Shown: positions 36,201 to 44,607, numbered from the stretch's first letter. The stretch is 64,000 bases of DNA from Georgenia satyanarayanai (GCF_009193135.1 NZ_VUKC01000007.1:62001-126000); one strand, 5' to 3'. The notes: generated by a model from the letters alone, not told the origin. Made by a program: numbers and translations.

Positions 36201-38848
36201 ACTTCACGAGCACCGACCCGGCTCGTGACCTCAGCTCCGGGTTCATCGGGATCCAGAACCACGGCGGCGGCGAGACCGTCTTCTACCGCAACATCCAGGT
36301 CAAGGACCTCGCCGCAGTTGAGGTGACGCCCGAGGCGGTGACCTTCGCCGACGAGGCCGGCACCGAGAACGACACGTTCACGGTTCCCGCGGTCGAGGGC
36401 GTCGAGTACGTCGTCGACGGCGAGGTCGTCCCCGCCGGCACCCACCCGGGCACCGGCACGGTCACGGTGACGGCACGCGCCCTGGACGGCTACGTCCTGG
36501 CCGAGGGGGCCACCACCGAATGGAGCGCCACCTTCTCCACCGACGGCAGCGGGCCCGTGCTCGTCCCGGCCGACAAGGTCTCGATCGGGATGTTCTCCCT
36601 CATCCCATGGGTCGGCAGCGACGGTCTGCCGTCGGTGCTCGCCCGCCTGGCGGAGATCGGCTTCCAGAACGTCGAGCCCTTCGGCAGCAACTTCAACGGC
36701 TACACGGCCGAGGAGTTCCGTGCGATGGTCGACGAGATCGGTCTGAAGGTTCCGTCCTCGCACTACAACACCGCCGAGGCGACCTTCGACCAGACGCTGG
36801 AGTTCGTCGACACGCTGGGCCAGGAGTACGTGGGCTCGGGTGGCTTCGTCCAGGGCCTGAACTTCGACACCTACGAGTCCACCCTCGCGGTGGCCGAGGC
36901 GATGGACCGTCTGGGCGAGCGTTCGGTGGAGGCCGGGATCGGCAAGTTCTTCGGTCACAACCACGACGGTGAGTTCCGCAGGACGTACGAGCACGAGGGT
37001 GAGGAGCTCTCGGTGTGGGAGATCCTCGTCCGTGAGACGAACCCCGAGTACGTGACCTTCCAGCTGGACGTGGCCTGGGCTGCGCACGCTGGTGTGGACG
37101 TCCCTGCTCTCATCGAGGAGTACGGCGACCGTATCGAGCTGCTGCACGTCAAGGACGCCGTCAACGTGGCGGGTGAGGGTCGTCCGACCTTCACCAACCT
37201 CGGTGAGGGTGAGGTCCCGCTGCAGGAGATCCTGGCCGCGGCCGAGGAGCACGCGGACATCGCGCTCTACGTCCTCGAGTACGACGTCGCCCCTCAGGGC
37301 GAGAACTTCGCCGAGACCGGGTTCGAGTACCTCACCGGCCAGGCGGCCGGCGAGGAGGGCTCGCGTCCGGTCGAGGTGACACCCGCGGCGGTGACCTTCA
37401 CCGACGAGGACGGCACGGAGGCCGACACCTACACGGTCCCGTGGAGCGTGGGAGTGGAGTACCTCATCAACGGTGAGGTCGTGGAGCCGGGCGAGCAGGC
37501 CGGTACCGGGACCGTCACGGTGACGGTGCGCCCCCTGGCGGGCTTCGTCCTCGCCGACGACGCCACCGCCGAGTGGACGCACACCTTCTCCGAGGACGGC
37601 GGTGAGCCGGAGCTCGTCGAGGTGACGCCCGCGCCGGTGACCTTCACCGACGAGGACGGCACCGAGAACGACACGTACACGGTCCCCGCGGTCGAGGGCG
37701 TCGAGTACGTCGTCGACGGTGAGGTCGTCCCGGCAGGCGAGTACGACGGCGCCGGCACGGTGACCGTCACGGCCCGCCCGGCCGAGGGCTTCGTCTTCCC
37801 CGAGGGCGCTGTCGCCGAGTGGACGCACACGTTCACCGACGAGGGCGGCGAGCCGGAGCTCGTCGAGGTGACCCCCGGGGCCGTCGTCTTCGCCGACGGC
37901 CCCGGAGCCGAGAACGACACGGTGATGATCCCCTCCGTGGTCGGGGTCGAGTACCTCGTCAACGGCGAGGTCACGGCTCCCGGGACGCACCCCGCGTCGG
38001 GGACCGTGACCGTCGTCGCCCGTGCCCTGGACGGCTACGTCCTGGCCGAGGGCGCCGCGGCGGAGTGGGTCTTCACCTTCACCACCGATGGGGGACAGCC
38101 CCCCGCACCCGACCGTCGCACCGCGGAGTTCCACCTGTCCAACACGTGGCGCGGATCGACGGACGTGCACTTCATGTACGGCCGCTGGGCCGACGAGGTG
38201 CTCATCGGTGACTGGGACGGGGACGGCAAGGACACCATCGCGGTCCGTCGCGGGAACCAGTTCCACGTGTCCAACGCCCAGCAGGGTGGGGACGCGGACG
38301 TGGTCCTCACCTACGGCCGGCCCGGTGACGTCATCCTCGTGGGTGACTGGAACGGGGACGGCACGGACACCTTCGCGGTGCGCCGTGGCAACGAGTACCA
38401 CGTGAAGAACTCGCTGCGTGGCGGGGACGCGGACTCGGTGTTCCGCTACGGCCGCGAGAACGACTCCGTCATGGTCGGTGACTGGGACGGCAACGGCACG
38501 GACACCTTCGCGGTGCGCCGTGGCGCCACCTACCACGTGAAGAACTCCCTGCGCGGCGGCGACGCCGACACGGTCTTCACCTACGGCCGCGCCGGTGACG
38601 TGACCCTCGCGGGTGACTGGGACGGGGACGGCCGGGACACCTTCACGGTGCGTCGCGGGGCGACCTACCACGTGAGCAACGCCCTGCGTGGCGGGGCCCC
38701 GGACACCGTCGTGACCTTCGGTCGCGCCAGTGACGAGGTGCACGTGGGTGACTGGGACGGCAACGGCACCGACACCCTCGGCATCCGTCGCCCGGTCGGC
38801 CCGGCGCCCGTCGCCAAGGAGGTGGGCAGCGCCGCCAAGCTGGGCTGA
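33242..38848 (+). CDS. Giant secreted multidomain glycan-active protein (PA14, propeller, CBM, DUF1080, sugar isomerase-like, Ig-like, five-repeat module)
   Basis: The protein has 1868 residues; ATG 33242 is 5 nt after AAGGAG, while ATG 33239 is too close. The signal peptide ends near PAAADV (about 43). In order come a PA14 domain (45-195; FRVTNDDGALVYLDD), a beta-propeller (about 220-575; resembling sorbosone dehydrogenase-like or SMP-30-like domains), a CBM6/35-like domain (700-830; YYEAEEATLLGG) and a DUF1080/3-keto-glycoside hydrolase-like LamG fold (840-1022; ALFDGTLESFSDWR). Next are an Ig-like unit (1026-1101), a xylose-isomerase-like TIM barrel (1108-1366; VEPFG, GHNHDGEF, FQLDVAW, LLHVKDA, putative metal ligands present) and three more Ig-like units (1375-1618). 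Five 45-residue repeats (1627-1850) and a short tail end the protein. Domain mix suggests cleavage or isomerisation of 3-keto-sugars or related glycans at the surface; this is inference. Confidence 0.88.
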   Translation: MLIPSVLPSRGRAPRASTGRRIVAALAATAVIGAGLAAPAAADVLPPQEPGVTLRTFQLASDPGGVCTLRSATTPNVDKLMPTIDWRTDADFGASDNFITHALATLTAPEDGNYGFRVTNDDGALVYLDDQLILDNDGPQDSTSVETTVPLTAGSTYDLRIEHYEGGYNQRLTFSWQTPGSTQWEVVPTSALSTEAGVVRVTAPGVKFCEGATDTPGDGLRLFDVNPNYELVDLRPEGFAPAVSALDFTDEGELVVVTAGQVSPGGWQPDPYTGQVYLMDGVQDADGPEDVSYRLVHEGLFNPMGVDVIGDSIFVSERDGLTELVPDPASADPENPTYIRNPEYTDGKFATWPDGGNFHEFAFGLVHDEENFYVNLSVAINNGGASTNPQPAENRGTTIAIDRETGEVDFIAGGLRTPNGIGWGGTEGTDLFAMDNQGDWLPSSKLVHIKEGRFFNHYTNPAGPFDDQPVSPPAVWVPQNEIGNSPSAPFQLTEGPFAGQMLFGDVTYGGLQRAFLEEVDGEYQGAVFRHTAGLEAGVNRTIVGPDGAIYVGGIGEGGNWGEAGKLRYGLQKLEVVGDDTFDIAEVRVVEGGFEVEYTQPLSEETAENLSEAYDVTQWRYIPTPSYGGPKVGEESLLVSGADLSEDGTTVTLAIDGLKPGHVVHLRSPRPFTDADGDELWSTEAWYTLNSLPGYTGPADLGYYEAEEATLLGGANTQNEHNGYSGTGFAQNIQNVGAEVRFTVTVDEAGTHPIHLRYANGPHPSDMDKTMSLYVNGEKVGPWELPRLGDWKTWATVSRDVELDAGANTVALRYDEGDDGNVNLDVLSVGAPDICEPMTPEAGYTALFDGTLESFSDWRLAGAGSFGRWDDCSLRTSGGMGLLWHPEELGEYSLKLDWKLVKDDNGGVFVGFPDPGNDPWVAVNEGYEIQIDATDADDRTTGAIYTFQGADLEARDAALNPVGSWNSYDIRVQGDNIKIYLNDVLVNDFTSTDPARDLSSGFIGIQNHGGGETVFYRNIQVKDLAAVEVTPEAVTFADEAGTENDTFTVPAVEGVEYVVDGEVVPAGTHPGTGTVTVTARALDGYVLAEGATTEWSATFSTDGSGPVLVPADKVSIGMFSLIPWVGSDGLPSVLARLAEIGFQNVEPFGSNFNGYTAEEFRAMVDEIGLKVPSSHYNTAEATFDQTLEFVDTLGQEYVGSGGFVQGLNFDTYESTLAVAEAMDRLGERSVEAGIGKFFGHNHDGEFRRTYEHEGEELSVWEILVRETNPEYVTFQLDVAWAAHAGVDVPALIEEYGDRIELLHVKDAVNVAGEGRPTFTNLGEGEVPLQEILAAAEEHADIALYVLEYDVAPQGENFAETGFEYLTGQAAGEEGSRPVEVTPAAVTFTDEDGTEADTYTVPWSVGVEYLINGEVVEPGEQAGTGTVTVTVRPLAGFVLADDATAEWTHTFSEDGGEPELVEVTPAPVTFTDEDGTENDTYTVPAVEGVEYVVDGEVVPAGEYDGAGTVTVTARPAEGFVFPEGAVAEWTHTFTDEGGEPELVEVTPGAVVFADGPGAENDTVMIPSVVGVEYLVNGEVTAPGTHPASGTVTVVARALDGYVLAEGAAAEWVFTFTTDGGQPPAPDRRTAEFHLSNTWRGSTDVHFMYGRWADEVLIGDWDGDGKDTIAVRRGNQFHVSNAQQGGDADVVLTYGRPGDVILVGDWNGDGTDTFAVRRGNEYHVKNSLRGGDADSVFRYGRENDSVMVGDWDGNGTDTFAVRRGATYHVKNSLRGGDADTVFTYGRAGDVTLAGDWDGDGRDTFTVRRGATYHVSNALRGGAPDTVVTFGRASDEVHVGDWDGNGTDTLGIRRPVGPAPVAKEVGSAAKLG
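36317..38100 (+). repeat. four Ig-like repeats inside the giant protein gene
   Basis: One unit (about 36317-36545) lies before the isomerase-like domain and three lie after it (about 37366-37610, 37618-37855, 37861-38100). Each starts VEVTP-A-V-F-D, contains VEYVVDGEVVPAG or close variants and ends TVTVTARPLDGF-like followed by AEWTHTF. They probably act as spacers. Confidence 0.75.
38123..38794 (+). repeat. five-unit 45-residue repeat module (A)
   Basis: Five units of 44-45 codons each follow the pattern YHVKNSLRGGDAD, then YGR, then VLVGDWDGDGRDTFAVRRG. First-unit words (FHLSNTWRGSTD) and last-unit words (EVHVGDWDGNGTDTLGIRRP) are shared with module B at 44686-45357, so the two modules are related as whole blocks. 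Confidence 0.92.
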
Positions 38849-38865
38849 TCCGCCCTGCTGACCGT

Positions 38866-38904
38866 CGACAGCCGGGTTCCCGCCACGAGGGGACCCGGCT
38901 GTCG
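38866..38904 (+). terminator. terminator hairpin after the giant protein gene
   Basis: The arms CGACAGCCGGGTTCCC and GGGGACCCGGCTGTCG pair over 16 bp with one mismatch around a 7-nt loop, 17 bp after the stop. The arm shares the CGACAGCCG core with the 18-bp tandem repeat family. Confidence 0.8.
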
Positions 38905-38974
38905 GCACGTCCGGGGAGGCATCGAGTGAGTCAAACGTCGGTGTGCTCTCGGCCCGCCACTGCGAAGAACCCTT

Positions 38975-38986
38975 TACGATGGCCGC
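38975..38986 (+). promoter_or_regulatory. leaderless promoter -10 of response regulator
   Basis: TACGAT (38975-38980) is followed by six bases and GTG 38987, with no Shine-Dalgarno. Confidence 0.65.
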
Positions 38987-39673
38987 GTGACCAACGTACT
39001 TCTTGTCGAGGACGATCCGGCGATCGCCGAGCCGCTGGCCCGCGCACTCACGCGTGAGGGCTATGACGTGCGGGCTTTCAGCACGGGTCAGGGGGCGATC
39101 GACAACTCCTCCGGCATGGACCTCATCGTGCTGGACCTCGGTCTGCCGGACATGGACGGCCTGGACGTCGCCCGCTGGGTGCGCGGCCAGGGGATGACCA
39201 CCCCGATCCTCGTGCTCACCGCACGCGCGGACGAGGTCGATCTCGTCGTCGGCCTCGACGCCGGCGCCGACGACTACGTGACCAAGCCCTTCCGGCTGGC
39301 CGAGCTGCTCGCCCGGGTACGGGCGCTGCTGCGCCGCGCCGGGGGCGAGCTGACCGACGAGGACGAGCTCGACGCCCAGGACGTGCGCGTCGACGTCGCC
39401 GCCCACCGTGCCTTCCAGGGCAACCGGGAGCTGCAGCTGACCGCCAAGGAGTTCGAGCTCCTGCGGGTGCTCGTGCGCGAGGCGGGCTCCGTCGTCGCCC
39501 GTGACGCGCTCATGCGCGAGGTGTGGGGCTCGGACCCCACCGGGTCGACCAAGACGCTGGACATGCACGTCTCCTGGCTGCGTCGCAAGCTCGGTGACGA
39601 CGCCAACGACCCCCGGTACATCACCACGGTGCGGGGGATGGGCTTCCGCTTCGAGACCTCCGGCGAGGGCTGA
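38987..39673 (+). CDS. OmpR/PhoB-family response regulator
   Basis: This 228-residue regulator has a receiver domain with acidic pocket EDD at 8-10, phospho-acceptor Asp50 (LDLGLPD), Thr near 78 (LTAR) and Lys100 (VTKPF). The winged-helix effector domain follows, with LTAKEFELLRVLVREAG, recognition helix TLDMHVSWLRRKLG and wing GMGFRFE. It is seven nucleotides upstream of its histidine kinase. It probably controls envelope genes, judging from its position between a secreted glycan-active protein and GtrA/GalE; targets are unknown. The GTG is also the probable transcription start. Confidence 0.93.
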   Translation: MTNVLLVEDDPAIAEPLARALTREGYDVRAFSTGQGAIDNSSGMDLIVLDLGLPDMDGLDVARWVRGQGMTTPILVLTARADEVDLVVGLDAGADDYVTKPFRLAELLARVRALLRRAGGELTDEDELDAQDVRVDVAAHRAFQGNRELQLTAKEFELLRVLVREAGSVVARDALMREVWGSDPTGSTKTLDMHVSWLRRKLGDDANDPRYITTVRGMGFRFETSGEG

Positions 39674-39679
39674 GGCAGC

Positions 39680-41002
39680 GTGCGTCGTCGTGCAGTGACG
39701 ATGACGCTCGTGGCGGTCACCGTCGCGGTCCTGCTCCTCGGGGTGCCGCTCGCCGTCTTCGGTGGGCTCATGATCTGGGACGCCGAACGCGCCACGCTGG
39801 ACCTCCGGGCGTCCTCGCTGGCGCGCTCCGTCGAGCGCCGCGTCTCCAACGGCGAGGAGCTCGACGACGCGATGCTCGCCCCCTGGGTGGGCGGCGACAG
39901 CAACCTCGAGGCGCGCATCGTCGTCCAGGACGCCCTGGGGCGGCGCTTCGTCGCGGGCCCGGTCATCGAGGGGCACGTCGTGCGCTCCCTGGAGACCACG
40001 CCGAGCGGCGCGACCGTCCGGATGGAGGTGCGCGCCGGTGAGGTCCAGTGGATGGTCGTGCGGGTCGTCGCGCTCGTCGTCGTCGCGGCGACGGTCGCGC
40101 TCGGCGTGAGCGTTCTCGTCGCCCGGCGCCAGGCGCGCAAGCTCGCCGCGCCCCTCATCTACCTCGCGGCCAGCGCCGAGCAGATCGGCTCCGGCCAGGT
40201 CCGCCCCCACCTGCGCAAGTCCGGGATCGAGGAGATTGACCTCGTCGCCGCCGAGCTCACCCGCACCGGCGACCGCCTCGCCGGGCGGCTCGCGGCCGAG
40301 CGGCAGTTCGCCGCGGACGCCTCCCACCAGCTGCGCACGCCCCTGGCCGCGCTGTCGATGCGGCTGGAGGAGATCCAGGCGATCGCCTCCGACGACGACA
40401 TCGCCGAGGAGGCGCGCATCAGCCTCGAGCTCGTCGAGCGGCTCACCGGCGTCGTCGACGACCTGCTCCGCAACTCCCGGCAGGCGGGTGGCGGGACCAC
40501 GGAGGCGCTGCGCCTCGAGGACGTCTTCGCGCAGCAGGCCGAGGAGTGGGCGCCGACCTTCGCCGCGGCGGGCCGCGACCTCGTGCTGCCGGGCGAGACC
40601 GACCTCGCGGTGCTCGCGACGCCCGGGGCGCTGGCCCAGGTGCTGTCGACGCTGCTGGAGAACTCCCTCAAGTACGGCGAGGGCACGACGACGGTCAGCG
40701 CGCGGTCCTCCGCCTCCGAGCACGGCGTGGTCATCGAGGTCGGTGACGAGGGTGCGGGCGTGTCCGACGACCTCGCCCCCGACATCTTCGAGCGTTACGT
40801 CACCGCGGGGAAGGGGACCGGCCGTGGGCTGGCCCTGGCGCGCGACCTCGTCGCAGCCGACGGCGGGCGGCTCGAGCTCGCGCAGCGGCGCCCGCCGGTC
40901 TTCGCGATCTTCCTCTCAGCCGTCCCGAAGACCTTCGACCCCGCCGTCGTCCTCCCGCAGGGGTCCCTCGTGAGCATGGGCCGCCGCCGCCGCCGCTGGT
41001 AG
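39680..41002 (+). CDS. Sensor histidine kinase
   Basis: This 440-residue kinase has two transmembrane helices (about 8-32 and 126-148) bracketing an extracellular sensor of about 90 residues. An HAMP-like linker precedes the H-box FAADASHQLRTPL with phospho-His216. The ATP-binding domain follows with an N-box (LLENSLKYGEG), G1 (VGDEGAGV) and G2 (GKGTGRGLALARDLV). It forms a two-component system with the regulator just upstream. The sensed signal cannot be inferred. The Arg-rich C-terminal tail ends directly before the large repeat array at 41044. Confidence 0.92.
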   Translation: MRRRAVTMTLVAVTVAVLLLGVPLAVFGGLMIWDAERATLDLRASSLARSVERRVSNGEELDDAMLAPWVGGDSNLEARIVVQDALGRRFVAGPVIEGHVVRSLETTPSGATVRMEVRAGEVQWMVVRVVALVVVAATVALGVSVLVARRQARKLAAPLIYLAASAEQIGSGQVRPHLRKSGIEEIDLVAAELTRTGDRLAGRLAAERQFAADASHQLRTPLAALSMRLEEIQAIASDDDIAEEARISLELVERLTGVVDDLLRNSRQAGGGTTEALRLEDVFAQQAEEWAPTFAAAGRDLVLPGETDLAVLATPGALAQVLSTLLENSLKYGEGTTTVSARSSASEHGVVIEVGDEGAGVSDDLAPDIFERYVTAGKGTGRGLALARDLVAADGGRLELAQRRPPVFAIFLSAVPKTFDPAVVLPQGSLVSMGRRRRRW

Positions 41003-41043
41003 CCCGCCCACCCTCCCGCCCCACCCTCCTGCCACACCCTCCC

Positions 41044-41274
41044 GCCGACAGCCGAGTTGTCGTCGACAGCCGAGTTGTCGTCGAGAGCCGAGTTGGCGTC
41101 GACAGCTGAATTGGTGTCGACAGCTGAGTTGTCGTCGGTAGCCGAGTTGTCGGCGAGCTCGCTCGTTGCCGCTGCGTCGTCGATAGCTCGGCTCTGGGCG
41201 GGAGGTGGACTGCGTGGTCGGTAACTCGGCTGTCGGCGGTAAGTCGGCTGTCGGCGGTAACTCGGCTGTCGGTG
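41044..41274. repeat. 18-bp repeat array in two inverted arms between convergent genes
   Basis: The left arm has six units (41044-41151) of the form GCCGACAGCCGAGTTGTC, with drift. The right arm has three units (41221-41274) in reverse orientation, for example GTAACTCGGCTGTCGGCG. About 70 bp separate the arms, so the transcript can form a long hairpin. It separates the histidine kinase gene from the opposing GtrA gene and could terminate both. Apart from this array the interval 41003-41299 holds no gene. Confidence 0.88.
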
Positions 41275-41299
41275 AGGAGGGGGGAGGCCGCTGGGGCGG

Positions 41300-41818
41300 T
41301 CAGTCGCGGGAGGTGAAGACGATGTGGCGGTAGCAGAAGTACCGGAACAGCGTCCCCAGCGCGAGGCCGACCCCGTTCGCCGCGATGTTGTCCGCGAGCG
41401 GTGAGGTGAAGCCGAGGACGTAGTGGGAGACGGCGAGGGTTCCCACGGCGAGGAGCATGCCGCCGGCGTTGACGAGGAGGAACCACATGAGCTCGCGACC
41501 GCGCTCCTCGCGTCGGGAGGCCGCGAAGGCCCAGTACCGGTTGCCCAGCCAGGACACGAGCGTCGCCACGACGACGGACAGCACCTTCGCGGTGAGCGGC
41601 TTGTGGCCCAGCACCTCGCCCGGGCCGAAGCGGAGCAGGTTCATCAACCCGACGTCGACGACGAAGGCCACCCCGCCGACAGCACCGAACTTGAGCATCT
41701 CGATCATCCGCTGGCGCCAGCGCAGCCACCGGGTGCCCGCCACAACCCGGGCGCCGACGGCCTCTCGGTCCTCCCGGCTGCCGGTGGGCAGTTCCGCCGC
41801 GGTGTGGGACGAGGTCAC
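41300..41818 (-). CDS. GtrA family membrane protein
   Basis: This 172-residue protein has four predicted helices and the GtrA hallmarks: FGAVGGVAFVVDVGLMNLL, then VSWLGNRYWAF and the C-terminal FRYFCYRHIVF. GtrA proteins are thought to move lipid-linked sugars across the membrane or assist such transfer for surface polysaccharides. The GTG start at 41818 lies 6 nt after TACGCT on the minus strand. It is divergent from purK with only 33 bp between them; purK is probably a neighbour by chance. Confidence 0.88.
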   Translation of the reverse strand: MTSSHTAAELPTGSREDREAVGARVVAGTRWLRWRQRMIEMLKFGAVGGVAFVVDVGLMNLLRFGPGEVLGHKPLTAKVLSVVVATLVSWLGNRYWAFAASRREERGRELMWFLLVNAGGMLLAVGTLAVSHYVLGFTSPLADNIAANGVGLALGTLFRYFCYRHIVFTSRD

Positions 41819-41851
41819 CTCGCCAGCGTACCGGCAGTAGGCTCGCCAACC
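41819..41851. promoter_or_regulatory. overlapping divergent leaderless promoters (GtrA and purK)
   Basis: The minus-strand -10 TACGCT (41830-41825) lies 6 nt before GtrA GTG 41818. The plus-strand -10 TAGGCT (41838-41843) lies 8 nt before purK GTG 41852. The -10 boxes are 7 bp apart, so the polymerases would compete. Confidence 0.6.
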
Positions 41852-43015
41852 GTGGCAGCAGTGGTGGCAGTCGTGGGAGGCGGGCAGCTGGCCCGCATGA
41901 TGCAGCAGGCGGCGATCGGGCTCGACGTCCGCCTGCGCGTGCTGGTCGAGGCCGCGGACGGCGCGACGGGGCAGGTGGTCCCGGACGCGCCCGTGGGCCG
42001 CGCCGACGACGGCGCCGCCGTCCGAGGCATCCTTCCCGGCGCGGCCGTGCTGACCTTCGAGCACGAGCACGTCCCCGGCGAGCTGCTCCGGCAGCTCGAG
42101 GCCGAGGGGGTCGCCGTGCGCCCCGGCTCCCGCGCCCTGCGCCACGCCCAGGACAAGATCGTCATGCGCGCCGCCCTCACCGAGCTCGGCGTCCCGTGCC
42201 CCCGCTGGGCAGCGGTCCGCACCCGCGAGGAGCTGACCGCCTTCGGTGACGAGACGGGCTGGCCCGTCGTCGTCAAGACCGCCCGCGGCGGCTACGACGG
42301 CAAGGGGGTGCGGGTCGTCCCCACCGCCGAGGACGCCGGTGACTGGCTCGACGCCCTCACCGGCGAGGACGCCCTTCTCGCCGAGGAGCGCGTCCCCTTC
42401 ACCCGCGAGCTCGCCGTCCTCGTCGCCCGCCGCCCCAGCGGTGAGATGCGCGCGTGGCCGGTCGTCGAGACGATCCAGCGCGACGGCGTGTGCGCCGAGG
42501 TGCTCGCTCCGGCGCCGGGCCTGGACCCCGACCTCGCGGCCACCGCCGTCGACGTCGCCACCCGCATCGCCGAGGGCCTCGACGTCACCGGGGTGCTCGC
42601 CGTCGAGATGTTCGAGTACCCGGCCGACGACGACGGCGGCTCGCGGATCGCGGTCAACGAGCTGGCGATGCGCCCGCACAACTCCGGCCACTGGACCATC
42701 GACGGCGCCGTGACGAGCCAGTTCGAGCAGCACCTGCGCGCGGTGCTCGACCTGCCGCTGGGACCGACAGACCCGCGTGCGCCGGTGAGCGTCATGGTCA
42801 ACCTCCTCGGCAGCGAGCTGCCCGAGCCGGGAGCCGCACTCGGTGAGGTGCTCGCCCGCTGCCCGGGCGCACGGGTGGAGCTGTACGGCAAGGAGGTGCG
42901 GCCGGGGCGCAAGCTGGGTCACGTCACGGTCTACGGTGAGGACCTCGAGTCCGTCCGGGCCGAGGCGCGCACCGCGGTCGCGCTGCTGCGCGGCGAGGAC
43001 GAGCACACGGGCTGA
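41852..43015 (+). CDS. purK: N5-carboxyaminoimidazole ribonucleotide synthase
   Basis: This 387-residue ATP-grasp enzyme runs from [18 protein letters not shown], with ATFEHEHV-type (LTFEHEHVP), [15 protein letters not shown] and [17 protein letters not shown] as PurK blocks. It makes N5-CAIR from AIR, bicarbonate and ATP in purine synthesis. The first GTG is used because the Ala/Val-rich start leads straight into the first beta strand; the open frame continues upstream without similarity. It is followed after 17 bp by purE. Confidence 0.94.
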   Translation: MAAVVAVVGGGQLARMMQQAAIGLDVRLRVLVEAADGATGQVVPDAPVGRADDGAAVRGILPGAAVLTFEHEHVPGELLRQLEAEGVAVRPGSRALRHAQDKIVMRAALTELGVPCPRWAAVRTREELTAFGDETGWPVVVKTARGGYDGKGVRVVPTAEDAGDWLDALTGEDALLAEERVPFTRELAVLVARRPSGEMRAWPVVETIQRDGVCAEVLAPAPGLDPDLAATAVDVATRIAEGLDVTGVLAVEMFEYPADDDGGSRIAVNELAMRPHNSGHWTIDGAVTSQFEQHLRAVLDLPLGPTDPRAPVSVMVNLLGSELPEPGAALGEVLARCPGARVELYGKEVRPGRKLGHVTVYGEDLESVRAEARTAVALLRGEDEHTG

Positions 43016-43032
43016 GCGAGAGGGAGATCAGG

Positions 43033-43554
43033 ATGGACGTCGGGATCGTCATGGGGTCGGACTCGGACTGGCCGGTCATGGAGGCCGCCGCCGACGCGCT
43101 GGAGGAGCTGGGGATCTCCTTCGAGGTCGACGTCGTGTCGGCCCACCGGATGCCCGACGCGATGATCACCTACGGGCGTGAGGCCGACGCGCGCGGTCTG
43201 CGCGTCATCGTCGCCGGCGCGGGGGGTGCCGCCCACCTGCCGGGCATGCTCGCCGCCGTCACCCCGCTGCCGGTGATCGGCGTTCCCGTGCCGCTGCGCC
43301 ACCTCGACGGCATGGACTCCCTCCTGTCGATCGTCCAGATGCCGGCCGGCGTGCCGGTGGCGACCGTCTCCATCGGCGGTGCGCGCAACGCGGGCCTGCT
43401 CGCCGCACGCATCCTCGGCGCCGGGACCACGGACGCGGCTCTCGCGCTGCGGGCGCGGATGTCCGCCTTCCAGGACACCCTGCGCCAGCAGGCCGAGGAC
43501 AAGGGCACGCGCCTGCGCTCGAGCCGCCGCCACACGCCCGGCTTCTCGGTCTGA
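43033..43554 (+). CDS. purE: N5-CAIR mutase PurE
   Basis: This 173-residue class I PurE has [16 protein letters not shown] at the start, then SAHRMPD (catalytic His), [14 protein letters not shown] and GVPV. It converts N5-CAIR to CAIR after PurK, the usual pair. AGGGAGATCAGG precedes the ATG. Confidence 0.95.
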   Translation: MDVGIVMGSDSDWPVMEAAADALEELGISFEVDVVSAHRMPDAMITYGREADARGLRVIVAGAGGAAHLPGMLAAVTPLPVIGVPVPLRHLDGMDSLLSIVQMPAGVPVATVSIGGARNAGLLAARILGAGTTDAALALRARMSAFQDTLRQQAEDKGTRLRSSRRHTPGFSV

Positions 43555-43598
43555 TCGAACCTGTTCGGATTTGATGGACCGCGGGCGACCGTGGCGGG

Positions 43599-43610
43599 TA
43601 GCCTGAGCCC
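43599..43610 (+). promoter_or_regulatory. leaderless promoter -10 of galE
   Basis: TAGCCT (43599-43604) is followed by six bases and ATG 43611. No Shine-Dalgarno is present. Confidence 0.6.
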
Positions 43611-44585
43611 ATGAGCATCATGGTTACCGGTGGAGCCGGGTACATCGGCGCGCACGTCGTGCGGCTGCTGCTGGAGCGGGGCGAGGACGTCGTCGTCGTC
43701 GACGACCTGTCCACGGGCCGTGCGGACCGCGTCGGGGAGGCGACCCTCGTCGAGCTCGACGTCGCCGCCGGTGACGCCCAGCAGCGGCTCGAGCTCGTCA
43801 TGAGCGAGCGCGAGGTCGACGGCGTCATCCACTTCGCCGCCCGCAAGCAGGTGGGCGAGTCGGTCCAGCGACCGGCCTGGTACTACCAGCAGAACGTCAC
43901 CGGCCTGGCCAACGTCCTTGCCGCGATGGAGACGGTCGGGGCGCGGCGGCTCATCTTCTCCTCCTCCGCGGCGGTCTACGGCATGCCGGACGTCGAGGTC
44001 GTCACCGAGGACACGGCACCGCAGCCGATCAACCCCTACGGGGAGACCAAGCTCGTGGGCGAGTGGCTCATCGCGGATGCCGAGCGCGCCTGGGGCCTGC
44101 GCTCGGCGAGCCTGCGGTACTTCAACGTCGCGGGTGCCGGCTGGCCCGACCTCGGCGACCCCGCCGTGCTCAACCTCGTGCCCATGGTCCTCGACCGCCT
44201 CGCCGAGGGGCGGCGGCCGACGATCTTCGGGGACGACTACCCCACGCCGGACGGCACCTGCGTGCGCGACTACATCCACGTGCTCGACCTCGCCCACGCG
44301 CACCTCGCGGCCCTCGACCAGCTCGGGCAGGGCGAGGAGCGGCTCTTCAACGTCGGCACGGGCCAGGGCGCGTCGGTCGCCGAGGTGATCGCCGCGATCG
44401 GCCGGGCCTCCGGGCTGGACGTCACGGCCGACGTCGCCGAGCGCCGGGCCGGTGACCCGCCCCGGCTGGTCGCCTCCGCCGACCGCATCGGCGCCGTCCT
44501 CGGGTGGAAGGCCCGGCACGGGCTGGACGACATCATCGCCAGTGCCTGGGAGGCCTGGCAGGCCGGCCCCCGCCGCATCGGCTGA
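43611..44585 (+). CDS. galE: UDP-glucose 4-epimerase
   Basis: This 324-residue extended short-chain dehydrogenase has the NAD motif GGAGYIGAHVV, the catalytic Ser/Thr region SSSAAVYG, and Tyr/Lys in YGETK. RDYIHVLDLAHAHLAAL is the substrate-side GalE signature. It supplies UDP-galactose for surface polysaccharide. It is followed by a hairpin terminator shared with the convergent glycosidase gene. Confidence 0.92.
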   Translation: MSIMVTGGAGYIGAHVVRLLLERGEDVVVVDDLSTGRADRVGEATLVELDVAAGDAQQRLELVMSEREVDGVIHFAARKQVGESVQRPAWYYQQNVTGLANVLAAMETVGARRLIFSSSAAVYGMPDVEVVTEDTAPQPINPYGETKLVGEWLIADAERAWGLRSASLRYFNVAGAGWPDLGDPAVLNLVPMVLDRLAEGRRPTIFGDDYPTPDGTCVRDYIHVLDLAHAHLAALDQLGQGEERLFNVGTGQGASVAEVIAAIGRASGLDVTADVAERRAGDPPRLVASADRIGAVLGWKARHGLDDIIASAWEAWQAGPRRIG

Positions 44586-44607
44586 CCGCCCGGCCCAGCC
44601 CCGCACG

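Noticed and set aside
33242-40723. Very long open frames on the strand opposite to the giant protein and histidine kinase genes
   Set aside because: They are Arg/Gly/Asp-rich translations produced by extreme GC content; the plus-strand frames have signal peptide, domains and promoters.
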